NCBI RefSeq assembly: GCF_003576595.1
Contig: NZ_NQOU01000004.1
Location: 186,001-250,000 of the forward strand
DNA from: Neopusillimonas maritima
GTDB taxonomy: Bacteria; Pseudomonadota; Gammaproteobacteria; Burkholderiales; Burkholderiaceae_B
Length of the DNA: 64,000 bases
Direction of reading: 5' to 3'
Numbering within the stretch: position 1 is the first letter of the stretch; every line of letters begins with the position of its first letter. Shown in pieces: positions 8,888-18,318 of this stretch. Both the position numbers and the translations under genes were made by a program. Below the pieces are notes generated by a model. That model was not told the origin of the DNA. It searched no databases and saw only the letters and a list, made by a program, of their open reading frames with translations.

Positions 8888-9796
8888 ATGGATTCCGACA
8901 CAAACTGCATTGTCATCAAACACGTCGGTTTAATTGGGTTTGGCGAAGCCGGCACCCTCCTCGGCCGCGGATTGGCGGCTGCAGGTTTAAGTGTTCGCGC
9001 ATATGATATTAAATTCTGCGCAGCTGATCTGCGTTTGGCGTCGGCCGAAAAAGCCACGCCTACGGGGGTCACCTTGGTCTACACCCCCGAGAAAGCAATA
9101 GAGAATGCCGACCTGATTATCTCGGCGGTCACCGCCGGTTCCGCCGCCCAGGTCGCTGAGCACATCGGGCCACGCCTCGGCCCGCACCAATTCTTTCTGG
9201 ATATCAACTCGGTATCGCCTGCTACCAAGCGCCACGACCAACAAGCCGTGCAGGCGAACGGAGCCCACTATGTTGAAGCGGCCGTGATGGCGCCAATTCC
9301 ACCCTATGGGCTTCAGGTTCCCATGTTGTTGGGCGGCGATCATGCACATTCCTTGTCAAAGGCACTGAATACCTTGGGCATGCGGACCCGTGCGGTGTCG
9401 GAAGAAATCGGTATTGCCTCGGCAATAAAAATGTGCCGAAGCGTCATAATTAAAGGCATGGAAGCCTTAACAATGGAATGCCTGGCTGCGGCGCGAGCCT
9501 ATAACGCTGAAAAGGAGGTGCTGGCTTCGCTGGACGAAACCTACCCGAACATGGGGTGGGCCGACCAACTACCGCACTATCTGATTAGCCGTATCGCCGA
9601 ACACGGTGAACGTCGGGCCGCTGAAATGCGAGAAGTGGCGCACACCCTTTCCGAAGCCCAAATACAACCCACAATGGCTCTAGCCGCCGCGCAAACCCAC
9701 CAGGCAACTGCCGACCAGGTAAAACAAAAAGGTATGCGGTATAACAAAGAAGAACGCTTTAACTGGCCCACGTTTGTAGACCAGTTAAAGCGTTAA
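8888..9796 (+). CDS. NAD(P)-dependent oxidoreductase with DUF1932-type C-terminal domain
   Basis: 302 aa. The N-terminal Rossmann motif VGLIGFGEAGTLLGRGL spans about residues 13-29, and DINSVSP near residue 103 matches the 6-phosphogluconate/3-hydroxyisobutyrate dehydrogenase superfamily. The second half resembles the DUF1932 domain found in dehydrogenases of aromatic-catabolic clusters. It is the last gene of the importer operon (29 bases after livF) and its stop overlaps the convergent ligA by four bases. It probably oxidises a hydroxy acid made from the imported compound. The substrate is unknown. Confidence 0.75.
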   Translation: MDSDTNCIVIKHVGLIGFGEAGTLLGRGLAAAGLSVRAYDIKFCAADLRLASAEKATPTGVTLVYTPEKAIENADLIISAVTAGSAAQVAEHIGPRLGPHQFFLDINSVSPATKRHDQQAVQANGAHYVEAAVMAPIPPYGLQVPMLLGGDHAHSLSKALNTLGMRTRAVSEEIGIASAIKMCRSVIIKGMEALTMECLAAARAYNAEKEVLASLDETYPNMGWADQLPHYLISRIAEHGERRAAEMREVAHTLSEAQIQPTMALAAAQTHQATADQVKQKGMRYNKEERFNWPTFVDQLKR

Positions 9797-10152
9797 CGTG
9801 CATTTGGCACCCGCCGCGTTTTCATGAAGTCTTCAAAAGACTGGCCACGCATCATGGCATAGACTTCTAAATTGGTTTTTTTCACCACACGCGCAAACTT
9901 TTCCAACACAAAGAAGTTCACACCGTGCTGAACCAACCCAAGCCAATCCTCATTCCGAATCAACGTTTTTTCTTCGTCGGTTAAACCCGCTTCAGTCATT
10001 AAAGCATCGGGGTCTTGCAGGTAGCGTTCACGCCATTCCGCTTTGATCATGTGCCAGAAGAACCGATTAATATTCAAACGACGGTTGCAGGTGCGAATGT
10101 CGAACGCATACGTGCCTTCGATGTTTTCAATGCCTTTTAGTTGTGGATTCAT
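9793..10152 (-). CDS. ligA: Class III extradiol dioxygenase small (LigA-type) subunit
   Basis: 119 aa, helical, matching the LigA superfamily (alpha subunit of protocatechuate 4,5-dioxygenase): an N-terminal region with NINRFFWHMIKAEWRERYL and the core LTDEEKTLIRNEDWLGLVQHGVNFFVLEKFAR. The subunit caps the active site of LigB. It is 11 bases downstream of ligB. It is shorter than some PmdA subunits, so a related substrate such as gallate or another catechol carboxylate is possible. Confidence 0.8.
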   Translation of the reverse strand: MNPQLKGIENIEGTYAFDIRTCNRRLNINRFFWHMIKAEWRERYLQDPDALMTEAGLTDEEKTLIRNEDWLGLVQHGVNFFVLEKFARVVKKTNLEVYAMMRGQSFEDFMKTRRVPNAR

Positions 10153-10163
10153 GACTCGCCCCC

Positions 10164-11048
10164 TTAAGCCATAACGCTTTGATTCGACCCAACCGCAGAC
10201 GAAGTGGTTTCTTCTTCACCCTCGTACACCACGACTGTCATGGCCGTGGTGGTGGCCAGATAATAGTTTTGATGAATCTTGCGAATTTTTTCGGGCATGG
10301 CCCCGCGCATAGCCAGCCACATAATTTGCTCCACACTTTCCGCCCCGCCCAGGCGAACATAATCGGCGTGGGTTAACTCTGTGAGTTTTTCAGGGTTGTG
10401 CTGCAAAAGTGCCAGGAACTCCTGATCCCACTCTTCATTGTTAAAGCCCGTACGCTCCCCATGAATTTGATGTGACAAACCGCCGGTTCCCACGACGACA
10501 ACCCGCAAATCCTCCGGATAAGACTCAATCGCACGACGCAATGCCTTGCCCAGCTTGTAGCAGCGGCGCGGTGTAGGCAGCGGATACTGCAACACATTCA
10601 CCGCAATGGGTACCACCACACCGGGCCAGTCGGGCTCGTGTGGCCACATAAGAGGCAGCGGCGACGCGCAACCGTGGTCAATCGGTTTGTTTTGGGTAAT
10701 AGTGAGGTCGAACTCATCGTTCACCAGCGATTCGGCAATATGCGCCTGCAAATCGACATTGCCGCGAATGTGCGGCAAATTGCGCAAACCTGCGCCCTCG
10801 TCGGCAATAGGAAACCTTTCACCCACACCCAGGGTGAACGTGGGATACATATCGAAGAAAAACGTGGTGGCGTGATCGTTGTAGATAAACACCAAGACGT
10901 CGGCCTTGTTGTCTTCAAGCCATTTGGCAACGGGTTTATAGCCATCGAACAAGGGTTTCCAGGCAGGATCTTCCTGCTTGCCCTTGTCGTAAGCAACGCC
11001 AATAGTAGGTACGTGCGACGTACCAATACAACCAATAATCTTCGCCAT
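10164..11048 (-). CDS. ligB: Class III extradiol dioxygenase catalytic (LigB-type) subunit
   Basis: 294 aa. It opens the ring of protocatechuate-like catechols between C4 and C5 using Fe(II). Visible residues match LigB: metal ligands His12 (GTSH) and His59 (YNDHA), a Glu in GGAESVEQIMW (237 or 240), plus His125 (IDHG) and the catalytic His193 (GGLSHQIHG). The order is ligB then ligA, the reverse of the classical ligAB and pmdAB arrangement. It is divergent from the GntR gene, which probably controls it. Confidence 0.85.
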   Translation of the reverse strand: MAKIIGCIGTSHVPTIGVAYDKGKQEDPAWKPLFDGYKPVAKWLEDNKADVLVFIYNDHATTFFFDMYPTFTLGVGERFPIADEGAGLRNLPHIRGNVDLQAHIAESLVNDEFDLTITQNKPIDHGCASPLPLMWPHEPDWPGVVVPIAVNVLQYPLPTPRRCYKLGKALRRAIESYPEDLRVVVVGTGGLSHQIHGERTGFNNEEWDQEFLALLQHNPEKLTELTHADYVRLGGAESVEQIMWLAMRGAMPEKIRKIHQNYYLATTTAMTVVVYEGEEETTSSAVGSNQSVMA

Positions 11049-11093
11049 GACCGTTCCTGCCGAAAGAGAGTTTTTCCTAAAAATCCATTCTAC

Positions 11094-11108
11094 TTTTGGG
11101 ATCCAAAA
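11094..11108. promoter_or_regulatory. GGATCC-centred operator candidate, site 1
   Basis: TTTTGGGATCCAAAA is nearly palindromic and sits 46 bases upstream of ligB. GntR/FCD regulators often bind TTGGATCCAA-like sites, and one is encoded across the same intergenic region. The pairing of this site with that regulator is inferred. Confidence 0.55.
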
Positions 11109-11144
11109 TTAGCAATTATTTTTTGATAATCTGGTATTAATGCT

Positions 11145-11170
11145 AATTTGGGATCCCAAATTGGATTCCA
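11145..11170. promoter_or_regulatory. GGATCC-centred operator candidates, sites 2 and 3
   Basis: AATTTGGGATCCCAAATT (11145-11162) is a perfect 18-base palindrome. It is followed at once by a degenerate third copy, TTGGATTCCA (11161-11170). Both share the core of the site at 11094. Three copies between ligB and the GntR gene suggest cooperative binding and control of both genes. Confidence 0.6.
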
Positions 11171-11225
11171 TATAATAATTCAACTACCCCCTTAAACCAC
11201 TGCTTTTCTTTATTGATAACGGATC

Positions 11226-11894
11226 ATGAACACTCACTCAACCGTTGTTGTTCAACTACGGGAAATGGTGCTTAGCGGCGAGTTGGCCCCCGGCGAGCGC
11301 GTAACCGAGGCCGAGCTGGCAACCCGTCTGGGCGTTTCCCGCACGCCAGTTCGCCAGGCTCTGCCTGCTTTAGCGCAAGAAGGATTGCTGGTGTCCGCGG
11401 GTAAACGAGGCTATTCCGTTCGCGCTTTCACCACCCAGAACAGCATTGAAGCGGTGCGTGTTCGCGCCCTGCTTGAAGGCTTCGCAGCCCGTCATGTCGC
11501 AGAAAAAGGTGTATCGGCCACCGTGCTGTCGGCCCTTAAAGCCTGCCTGGCCGAAGGCGATGCTTTATTCACGCAACGGCAACTGCAAGACGACGACGAA
11601 CTGCGTTATGCACAAATGAATGCACGGTTCCATGCGCTGATAACGGAAGCGGCCAACATGCCGCTTCTTGAAAACCTGACCGAACGCTGCAATGTGGTGC
11701 CGTTCACTGCACCCTTAAGCGTTGCCTTTTCAAACACCAATAAAGAGCGCATGTTCGACTTCCTGTTTTATGCACATCGGCAGCACCACGCCATTGTGGA
11801 TGCCATTGAAGCCGGCCAGGGCGACCGCGCCGAATTTTTATTTCGCGAACATGCGCATACGCAGGAACAAAGCTTGATGATGAATAATGGTTAG
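11226..11894 (+). CDS. GntR-family transcriptional regulator, FCD subfamily
   Basis: 222 aa. A winged helix-turn-helix covers about residues 8-70 (GERVTEAELATRLGVSRTPVRQAL). An all-helical FCD ligand-binding domain follows, with metal-binding His residues (NARFHALI and HRQHHAIVDAI). FCD regulators are usually repressors released by a carboxylate metabolite. It is divergent from ligBA across 177 bases with three GGATCC-type palindromes, so it is the likely local regulator, plausibly responding to a ring-cleavage substrate or intermediate. Confidence 0.85.
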   Translation: MNTHSTVVVQLREMVLSGELAPGERVTEAELATRLGVSRTPVRQALPALAQEGLLVSAGKRGYSVRAFTTQNSIEAVRVRALLEGFAARHVAEKGVSATVLSALKACLAEGDALFTQRQLQDDDELRYAQMNARFHALITEAANMPLLENLTERCNVVPFTAPLSVAFSNTNKERMFDFLFYAHRQHHAIVDAIEAGQGDRAEFLFREHAHTQEQSLMMNNG

Positions 11895-11954
11895 AAAGCG
11901 CTTTGCTCAAGGGGCTTCGCACCGCACGATGCCGCTAACACCACTTCTACAACT

Positions 11955-11970
11955 ACTCAAAATATTGAGT
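11955..11970. promoter_or_regulatory. Inverted repeat upstream of the TerC-family gene
   Basis: ACTCAA-AATA-TTGAGT is a six-base inverted repeat 50 bases before the ATG at 12020. It may be an operator or a small hairpin in the leader. The rest of the 125-base gap shows nothing recognisable. Confidence 0.25.
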
Positions 11971-12019
11971 TGACGCGATAGAATGGCTGGATAATTTTCA
12001 AATAGACAAGAGATACCAC

Positions 12020-12772
12020 ATGGACTATCTGATTCAGCTCGCTGTTGACCCTACTGTCTGGGTGGCGTTGGCTACCTTGATCACAATGGAAGTTGTGCTC
12101 GGTATTGATAACCTTATTTTTATTTCTATTCTTACAAATAAGCTTCCCAAGCACCAACAGGCCAGAGCGCGACGGATCGGTATAGGTCTGGCGCTGATCT
12201 TACGGCTGGGCCTTTTGGGCACGGTAGCCTGGATCGTACAGCTCACCGAGCCAGTGGTTGAGCTTTTCGGCAAAGGTTTCTCGTGGAAAGACATGATTCT
12301 GATTGCCGGCGGCCTTTTCTTACTCTGGAAGGCCACCAAAGAAATCCATCATAACGTTGACCGGGAGCCGGAAGGCGACATGTTCGAAGGAAAGCCGGCC
12401 AAGAATGCCGCGGTCATGACCTTCACTTCTGCAATTAGCCAAATCTTGCTGTTGGACCTGGTCTTCTCAATCGACAGTATTATCACTGCCGTCGGGATGA
12501 CAGAACATATACCTATCATGGTCATTGCCGTGATAGTGGCCGTAACCGTCATGCTTCTGGCCGCCAATCCTTTGGCCCGGTTCATTCAAAACAACCCAAC
12601 CATCGTGATGCTGGCTTTGGGCTTTTTAATGATGATTGGTATGACTTTGATTGCCGAAGGCTTTGGTGTCCACGTTCCCAAAGGCTATATCTATGCGGCA
12701 ATGGCCTTCTCTGCAGCTATCGAAGGCCTGAACATGCTGGCGCGACGCTCAAGGCGAAAACAAGTTACATAA
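12020..12772 (+). CDS. TerC-family integral membrane protein
   Basis: 250 aa with about seven membrane segments. TerC-family acidic motifs lie within membrane helices: [12 protein letters not shown] near residue 24 and [16 protein letters not shown] in the middle. The short form without CBS domains resembles YgdQ/TerC. Members are linked to metal export (often manganese) and to loading metals into exported proteins. It appears to be a single gene, ending at a hairpin shared with ssb. Confidence 0.85.
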   Translation: MDYLIQLAVDPTVWVALATLITMEVVLGIDNLIFISILTNKLPKHQQARARRIGIGLALILRLGLLGTVAWIVQLTEPVVELFGKGFSWKDMILIAGGLFLLWKATKEIHHNVDREPEGDMFEGKPAKNAAVMTFTSAISQILLLDLVFSIDSIITAVGMTEHIPIMVIAVIVAVTVMLLAANPLARFIQNNPTIVMLALGFLMMIGMTLIAEGFGVHVPKGYIYAAMAFSAAIEGLNMLARRSRRKQVT

Positions 12773-12835
12773 AATATAAAGCCTTGTTTTCCAGCCCCTT
12801 TTTATGCCAACGGCACTCTCTTCATCAGACGACAA

Positions 12836-12869
12836 AAAGGCCCGATAAAACACTGTTTTTCGGGCCTTC
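12836..12869 (-). terminator. Bidirectional rho-independent terminator between the TerC gene and ssb
   Basis: AAGGCCCGA and TCGGGCCTT form a nine-pair stem around a short AT-rich loop. On the minus strand it is followed by a T-run, which terminates ssb. In the plus direction it can end the TerC-family transcript, though with a poorer T-run. Confidence 0.8.
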
Positions 12870-12895
12870 GTTTACGTTTCCGTATTTGGCAATCC

Positions 12896-13375
12896 CTAGA
12901 ACGGAATATCGTCGTCCATATCGGCCAAATTCGCTGCCGGTGCCGCTTGAGGTGCTGCCGGACGTGGCTGTTGCTGTGCGGGGCGCTGCGCACGCGGGCT
13001 GCTTTCACCACCAAAATCGCTACTGGAATCACCGCCGTCGCGGCCGCCCAGCATTTGCATTTGTTCGGCCACAATTTCAGTGCTGTAACGATCGGCGCCG
13101 GTTTCTTTGTCTTGAAACTTGCGGGTTTTGATGCGGCCTTCAACGTAGACGGCTCGGCCTTTTTTAAGATATTCGCCGGCAATTTCAGCCAGACGGTTGT
13201 AGAACACCACACGGTGCCATTCCGTTTCTTCGCGTTTTTCACCCGAATTGCGGTCTTTCCATTGCGAAGTGGTAGCCAGCGAAATATTGCAAATTGCCAC
13301 GCCATCGGGGCTGTAACGTACTTCGGGGTCGCGCCCCAGGTTGCCCACCAGAATTACTTTGTTTACTGAAGCCAT
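12896..13375 (-). CDS. ssb: Single-stranded DNA-binding protein
   Basis: 159 aa from the ATG at 13375 ([21 protein letters not shown]), which has GGGGGTG upstream. An in-frame start at 13423 was rejected. The OB-fold covers about residues 1-110. A Gly/Gln/Pro-rich linker follows, ending in the acidic tip MDDDIPF that recruits partner proteins. It coats single-stranded DNA as a tetramer in replication and repair. The order uvrA, MFS, ssb is common in Burkholderiales. Confidence 0.97.
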   Translation of the reverse strand: MASVNKVILVGNLGRDPEVRYSPDGVAICNISLATTSQWKDRNSGEKREETEWHRVVFYNRLAEIAGEYLKKGRAVYVEGRIKTRKFQDKETGADRYSTEIVAEQMQMLGGRDGGDSSSDFGGESSPRAQRPAQQQPRPAAPQAAPAANLADMDDDIPF

Positions 13376-13480
13376 TTGTTCACCCCCAATCAATAAAATT
13401 CGTTCACATTCATTATCGTTCAATTCAAAGCCGGAAAATCAATCGGCCCGAAGAACTACCAAGGCATATTTTTATCCCGC

Positions 13481-14695
13481 TCAGGCATCTTTCAAGGGCT
13501 GCATGCCACGTGCCACCCCATACCAAATCAGCGCCAGTACCGCGCACACCAGGAACACATAAGATGCTCCTGCGTATGTAATGACCAAGCCACCCAGCGA
13601 CGCGCCGATAAACACGCCCAAGGCCTGCGACATATTGTAAAAGCCCAGCGCCAATCCTTTGAAATCGGGCGGTGCCACACGGGATACCAATGAAGGCTGT
13701 AGCGCTTCAAGCACATTAAACGCGATAAAGAAACCCACCAATGCCGCCACCATGAACAACAACTGCTCGCTGGCCCAGGGCATCAGCAACAGGGTTACCG
13801 CCAAGCCTAAGACCGACCATTGCAGCGCGGCTTTATGCGCCTTACGGGTTTCAGTATAGAAAACTGCCGGCACCATGAAAACAAAAGACAGCAGAATAAC
13901 CGGCAAATACACCTGCCACAATTGCGCCGACCCATAGCCACCCAGGCCGGCAAGCACGGTGGGCACTACAATAAACAAGGCCATCAGAATAAAGTGCAGG
14001 CAAAACACACCCAGATTCAAACGCAATAAATCGGCATGGCGCAGCACATCAACAGGCTTGACCCGAACCAAAGGCGGCGCCGCCCGGGGCGCGGAAGGCA
14101 CCACAAAAGCGGCCACAAGCAGGCACACAAAACCCAGCAGGCTAATGACCCAAAACAGGCCCGACAAACCAAACTGGCCCACCACCACCGGCGACAAAAC
14201 CAGCGACACGGCGAACGACAAACCAATGGACGCCCCCACCATGGCCATGGCGCGGGTCCGCACTTCGGGCCGTGTAGCATCGGCCACCCAGGCGGTAATC
14301 GCGGCCGACACCGCCCCCAGGCCCTGCAAAATGCGACCGGCAATAATCCAGTTAATGTCGGAAGCCATCGCGCAGATGACCCCGCCGGCAATGAACAGCA
14401 CCATACCGGCCACCACAACAGAACGACGGCCAAAGCGATCGGACGCCATACCCAGCGGTATTTGCATAATGGCTTGCGTGAGCCCATAGGCGCCCAAAGC
14501 CAGCCCTACTTTGGTGGCGTCGTTCCCGCCAGGAATCGACAGTGCCGCCACCGCGAAAACGGGGGTTAACAAGAACAAACCCAGCATGCGCGACGCAAAC
14601 AGCAAAGCCAACGAGAAACTGGCTTTACGTTCGACAGGCGTTAGCTTGAGCTTGACCCGGGTTTCATTAACGGCGCCGACGCCGGAGTTACTCAT
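13481..14695 (-). CDS. MFS transporter, probable drug/metabolite efflux
   Basis: 404 aa with 12 predicted membrane segments. The MFS signature between segments 2 and 3 is MASDRFGRRSVVV, and segment 5 carries GxxxGP-like features of drug:H+ antiporters (RILQGLGAVSAAITAWVADATRP). It is divergent from uvrA and upstream of ssb, a position conserved in Alcaligenaceae. The substrate is unknown. Confidence 0.85.
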   Translation of the reverse strand: MSNSGVGAVNETRVKLKLTPVERKASFSLALLFASRMLGLFLLTPVFAVAALSIPGGNDATKVGLALGAYGLTQAIMQIPLGMASDRFGRRSVVVAGMVLFIAGGVICAMASDINWIIAGRILQGLGAVSAAITAWVADATRPEVRTRAMAMVGASIGLSFAVSLVLSPVVVGQFGLSGLFWVISLLGFVCLLVAAFVVPSAPRAAPPLVRVKPVDVLRHADLLRLNLGVFCLHFILMALFIVVPTVLAGLGGYGSAQLWQVYLPVILLSFVFMVPAVFYTETRKAHKAALQWSVLGLAVTLLLMPWASEQLLFMVAALVGFFIAFNVLEALQPSLVSRVAPPDFKGLALGFYNMSQALGVFIGASLGGLVITYAGASYVFLVCAVLALIWYGVARGMQPLKDA

Positions 14696-14813
14696 AACGT
14701 TTCTTTGAAAACAAATTCAGTTCACACAATCAAAAGCAATACAGACCGTGCTCAAAAGAGCGCAGCGCGTTATAGTAGCAAGTTAGCCTTTTGAAAGACT
14801 TTCTACTGAAAAC

Positions 14814-17669
14814 ATGGACGCCATTCGCATCCGCGGTGCCCGCACGCACAACCTCAAAAACATCTCGCTCGACCTGCCCCGCCACAAACTGGTGGTGATT
14901 ACCGGCCTGTCGGGCTCGGGCAAGTCTTCGCTGGCGTTCGACACCTTATATGCAGAAGGCCAACGACGCTATGTGGAAAGCTTGTCGGCCTACGCACGGC
15001 AATTTCTGCAATTAATGGACAAACCCGATGTTGACTTGATTGAGGGCTTGTCGCCGGCCATTTCCATTGAACAAAAAGCCGCAGGCCACAACCCGCGTTC
15101 TACGGTTGGCACCATTACAGAAATTCATGATTACCTGCGCCTATTGTACGCGCGAGTGGGCACCCCCTTCTGCCCCGACCATGGGTTACCGTTACAGGCG
15201 CAAAGTGTGAGCCAAATGGTCGACAAGGTCATGGACTGGGCTGCAGGTACGCGGTTGGCCATTTTGGCCCCGCTGGCGCGGGCTCGCAAAGGCAGTTTTG
15301 AAGACGAATGCGCAAGCTTGCAGGCGCAAGGGTTTGTGCGCTTGCGTGTCGATGGCGAAATGGTGGAAATCGACCGCCTCGAACCCCTTAAGAAAACTGA
15401 AAAACATAGCATCGACGTCGTCATCGACCGCTTGCGTGTAAAACCGGAAAGCCGCCAACGTTTGGCCGAAAGTTTTGAAACGGCGCTTTCAATTACCGAT
15501 GGCCGAGTCGTGGCACTGAATATGGACACCGAGGAAGAAGTGGCGTTTTCCAGTCGCTACGCTTGCCCGGTATGCAGCTACAGCCTAACGGAACTGGAGC
15601 CTCGTCTTTTCAGTTTCAACAACCCGGTGGGAGCCTGCCCACGTTGCGACGGCTTGGGCCATGTGGATTTTTTCGATCCCAAACGCGTGGTGGCCTTTCC
15701 GGAATTAAGCCTGGCGGGCGGCGCCATTGCCGGCTGGGACCGCCGCAACGCTTTCACGCACGCCTTGCTTACCAGCCTGGCGGCCCACTACGAATTCGAT
15801 ATCGACGCCCCATTTGAATCGCTGGATGAAAAGACACGCGAACGCATCTTATACGGTTCCGGCGACGAGGAAATCCCCTTTATTTACCTGAATGAAAAAG
15901 GCCGCAGCACGGTCAAAAAACACACTTTTGAAGGTGTGATTCCCAACCTGGAGCGCCGCTGGCGCGAAACCGATTCGTCGGTGGTGCGCGAAGAACTGGC
16001 CAAGTCGCGTCATACGCGCAGTTGCCCCGATTGCCACGGATCCCGTTTACGTGCAGAGGCGCGCAACGTGCTCATTGGCAACGAACCAGGTCCACAGGAG
16101 CGGGTGGGGCGTGCCATTTACGAAGTGGAAGCGCTTTCATTAAAAGATTGCCTAATTTGGTTCCAGCAACTCGAATTACATGGCGCCAAGAAAGAAATTG
16201 CCGAACGCATTATTCGTGAGATTGAGGCACGCCTGACCTTTTTGAACAATGTCGGGCTCACCTATCTTTCGCTCGACCGCAGCGCCGACACCATTTCCGG
16301 GGGCGAGGCCCAGCGCATTCGCTTGGCCAGCCAGATTGGCTCGGGCTTAACGGGTGTAATGTATGTGCTGGACGAACCTTCCATTGGTTTGCACCAACGC
16401 GATAACGACCGCCTGATTCAAACTCTGCAACATCTGCGCGACCTGGGCAATAGTGTGATTGTGGTCGAGCACGATGAAGACATGATCCGCAGCGCCGATT
16501 TTGTGGTGGATATGGGCCCGGGTGCCGGTGAACAGGGCGGGCGCATCGTCGCGCAGGGAACACCTGTCAAACTGCTGGGAAATACCGACTCACTGACCGC
16601 CCAATACCTGACCGGCGCCCTGAGCATTGCCATGCCGGAGCGTCGTCCGGTTACCGACGAATTGGCCCAACTGGTTTTGAAAGGTTGCACCGGCAACAAC
16701 CTGAAGTCGGTTGACCTGAGCATTCCCGCCGGTCGGCTGGTGTGTATTACCGGCGTGTCGGGTTCGGGCAAATCCACGCTAATTAACGACACGCTCGCGG
16801 TGGCGGTGGCCGGCGCCCTGCACCGGGCCCAGGCCGAGCCCGCACCCCATGCGTCACTGGAGGGTCTTTCCCATTTCGACAAAATCATTAACGTCGACCA
16901 AAGCCCCATCGGCCGCACGCCGCGTAGTAACCCGGCAACCTACACCGGCATGTTCACTCCAATTCGCGAACTGTTTGCCGGCGTTCCAGAGGCCCGCGCA
17001 CGCGGTTACGACCCCGGCCGTTTCTCGTTCAATGTGAAAGGGGGGCGTTGCGAAGCCTGCCAAGGCGATGGCGTCGTGAAAGTGGAAATGCACTTTCTGC
17101 CCGACATGTATGTGCCCTGCGACACCTGTGAAGGAAAACGCTACAACCGCGAAACGCTGGATATTCGCTACCGCGGCAGAAACATCAGCGAAGTGTTGAA
17201 CCTCACCGTGGCCCAGGCCCTGGATTATTTCGAAGCCGTTCCCTCTATTGCCCGCAAGCTCAACACCTTAATGGATGTAGGATTGTCGTATATCAGGCTG
17301 GGCCAAAGCGCCACCACGCTTTCAGGGGGCGAAGCGCAACGCGTGAAACTCTCGCTGGAACTGTCGCGCCGCAGTACGGGCAAAACCCTTTATATTCTCG
17401 ACGAACCCACCACCGGCCTGCATTTTCACGACATTGCTCTGTTGCTTAAAGTGTTGCAACAACTGGTCGACGCAGGCAACACAGTCATTGTGATTGAACA
17501 CAATCTCGACGTCATCAAAACAGCTGACTGGGTTGTTGACATGGGGCCCGAAGGGGGCGACGGCGGCGGCCAAATTGTGGCGCAAGGTACGCCGGAAGAC
17601 ATCGCCGCCAACGAGAACAGTTATACGGGCCGCTATCTGGCCACCGTACTAAATCGGGAAACCGTGTAA
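14814..17669 (+). CDS. uvrA: Excinuclease ABC subunit A
   Basis: 951 aa, full length. It is the damage sensor of nucleotide excision repair and works as a dimer that loads UvrB. It has two ABC modules: Walker [10 protein letters not shown] at 31-39 and GVSGSGKST in the second half, with signatures TISGGEAQR and TLSGGEAQR. Zinc-finger cysteines appear as CPVC/CPRC in the first half and CEAC...CDTC in the second. No LexA-like CTGT-N8-ACAG site was seen in the 118-base divergent gap. Confidence 0.97.
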   Translation: MDAIRIRGARTHNLKNISLDLPRHKLVVITGLSGSGKSSLAFDTLYAEGQRRYVESLSAYARQFLQLMDKPDVDLIEGLSPAISIEQKAAGHNPRSTVGTITEIHDYLRLLYARVGTPFCPDHGLPLQAQSVSQMVDKVMDWAAGTRLAILAPLARARKGSFEDECASLQAQGFVRLRVDGEMVEIDRLEPLKKTEKHSIDVVIDRLRVKPESRQRLAESFETALSITDGRVVALNMDTEEEVAFSSRYACPVCSYSLTELEPRLFSFNNPVGACPRCDGLGHVDFFDPKRVVAFPELSLAGGAIAGWDRRNAFTHALLTSLAAHYEFDIDAPFESLDEKTRERILYGSGDEEIPFIYLNEKGRSTVKKHTFEGVIPNLERRWRETDSSVVREELAKSRHTRSCPDCHGSRLRAEARNVLIGNEPGPQERVGRAIYEVEALSLKDCLIWFQQLELHGAKKEIAERIIREIEARLTFLNNVGLTYLSLDRSADTISGGEAQRIRLASQIGSGLTGVMYVLDEPSIGLHQRDNDRLIQTLQHLRDLGNSVIVVEHDEDMIRSADFVVDMGPGAGEQGGRIVAQGTPVKLLGNTDSLTAQYLTGALSIAMPERRPVTDELAQLVLKGCTGNNLKSVDLSIPAGRLVCITGVSGSGKSTLINDTLAVAVAGALHRAQAEPAPHASLEGLSHFDKIINVDQSPIGRTPRSNPATYTGMFTPIRELFAGVPEARARGYDPGRFSFNVKGGRCEACQGDGVVKVEMHFLPDMYVPCDTCEGKRYNRETLDIRYRGRNISEVLNLTVAQALDYFEAVPSIARKLNTLMDVGLSYIRLGQSATTLSGGEAQRVKLSLELSRRSTGKTLYILDEPTTGLHFHDIALLLKVLQQLVDAGNTVIVIEHNLDVIKTADWVVDMGPEGGDGGGQIVAQGTPEDIAANENSYTGRYLATVLNRETV

Positions 17670-17760
17670 GATCGCGTCAGCGGCTCAGGCATAGCCGCCC
17701 TGTTGTTGCGGCTTACCCCGTACCTCTACGTTACCCATTGCGAATTCCACCCCACACACT

Positions 17761-18276
17761 ATGAGTGCTTCCAAACCCGTCTGGCATGTCGTCAAAAAAT
17801 CAAAAACGCATGGCAATGGCATTTTTGCCGCCCGCAAAATTCCCGAAGGCACAAACATTCTGGAATACGAAGGCAAGCGCATTACGCATGAAAAAGCCGA
17901 CGAACTGCACCCCACCAACCCCGACGATCCCTTCCACACTTTTTTCTTTTCTCTAAGCTGTGGCAAGGTGATTGACGGTGGCCAAAAAGGGAACGACGCC
18001 AAATGGTTTAACCATTCGTGCGGCCCCAATTGCGAAGCGCAGGAAAACCAAAAAGGCACAAAAGTTTATATCGTGGCGCTGCGCGATATTAAAAAAGGCG
18101 AAGAGCTTACCTACGATTATGGGTTAGTGCTGGATGGTCGCATTACCAAAAAGCGGCGCAATGAATACAAATGCCTGTGCGGCACCCCGGAATGCCGGGG
18201 CACCATGCTGGCTTTAAAGAAAAAAGCAGCTAAAAAAACAAAAAAGGCAGAGAAAGCCAGCAAAGCACCTGCCTAG
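17761..18276 (+). CDS. SET domain-containing protein (lysine methyltransferase-like)
   Basis: 171 aa. SET-domain landmarks are present in order: GIFAARKIPEGTNILEYEG near the N terminus, NHSCGPNCEA in the middle, ELTYDYG, and the post-SET cysteine cluster CLCGTPECRGTM. The tail is rich in Lys and Ala (about residues 155-171), as in histone-like proteins. These domains bind S-adenosylmethionine and methylate lysines. The bacterial target is unknown. It lies 91 bases after uvrA, and no clear ribosome-binding site is visible. Confidence 0.88.
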   Translation: MSASKPVWHVVKKSKTHGNGIFAARKIPEGTNILEYEGKRITHEKADELHPTNPDDPFHTFFFSLSCGKVIDGGQKGNDAKWFNHSCGPNCEAQENQKGTKVYIVALRDIKKGEELTYDYGLVLDGRITKKRRNEYKCLCGTPECRGTMLALKKKAAKKTKKAEKASKAPA

Positions 18277-18318
18277 CCAGGCGCTTACAAATCAGACAAC
18301 GCCGGCCGGAAAGCAACT

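Noticed and set aside
14696-14813. SOS (LexA) box upstream of uvrA
   Set aside because: No CTGT-N8-ACAG pattern was found in the divergent gap.
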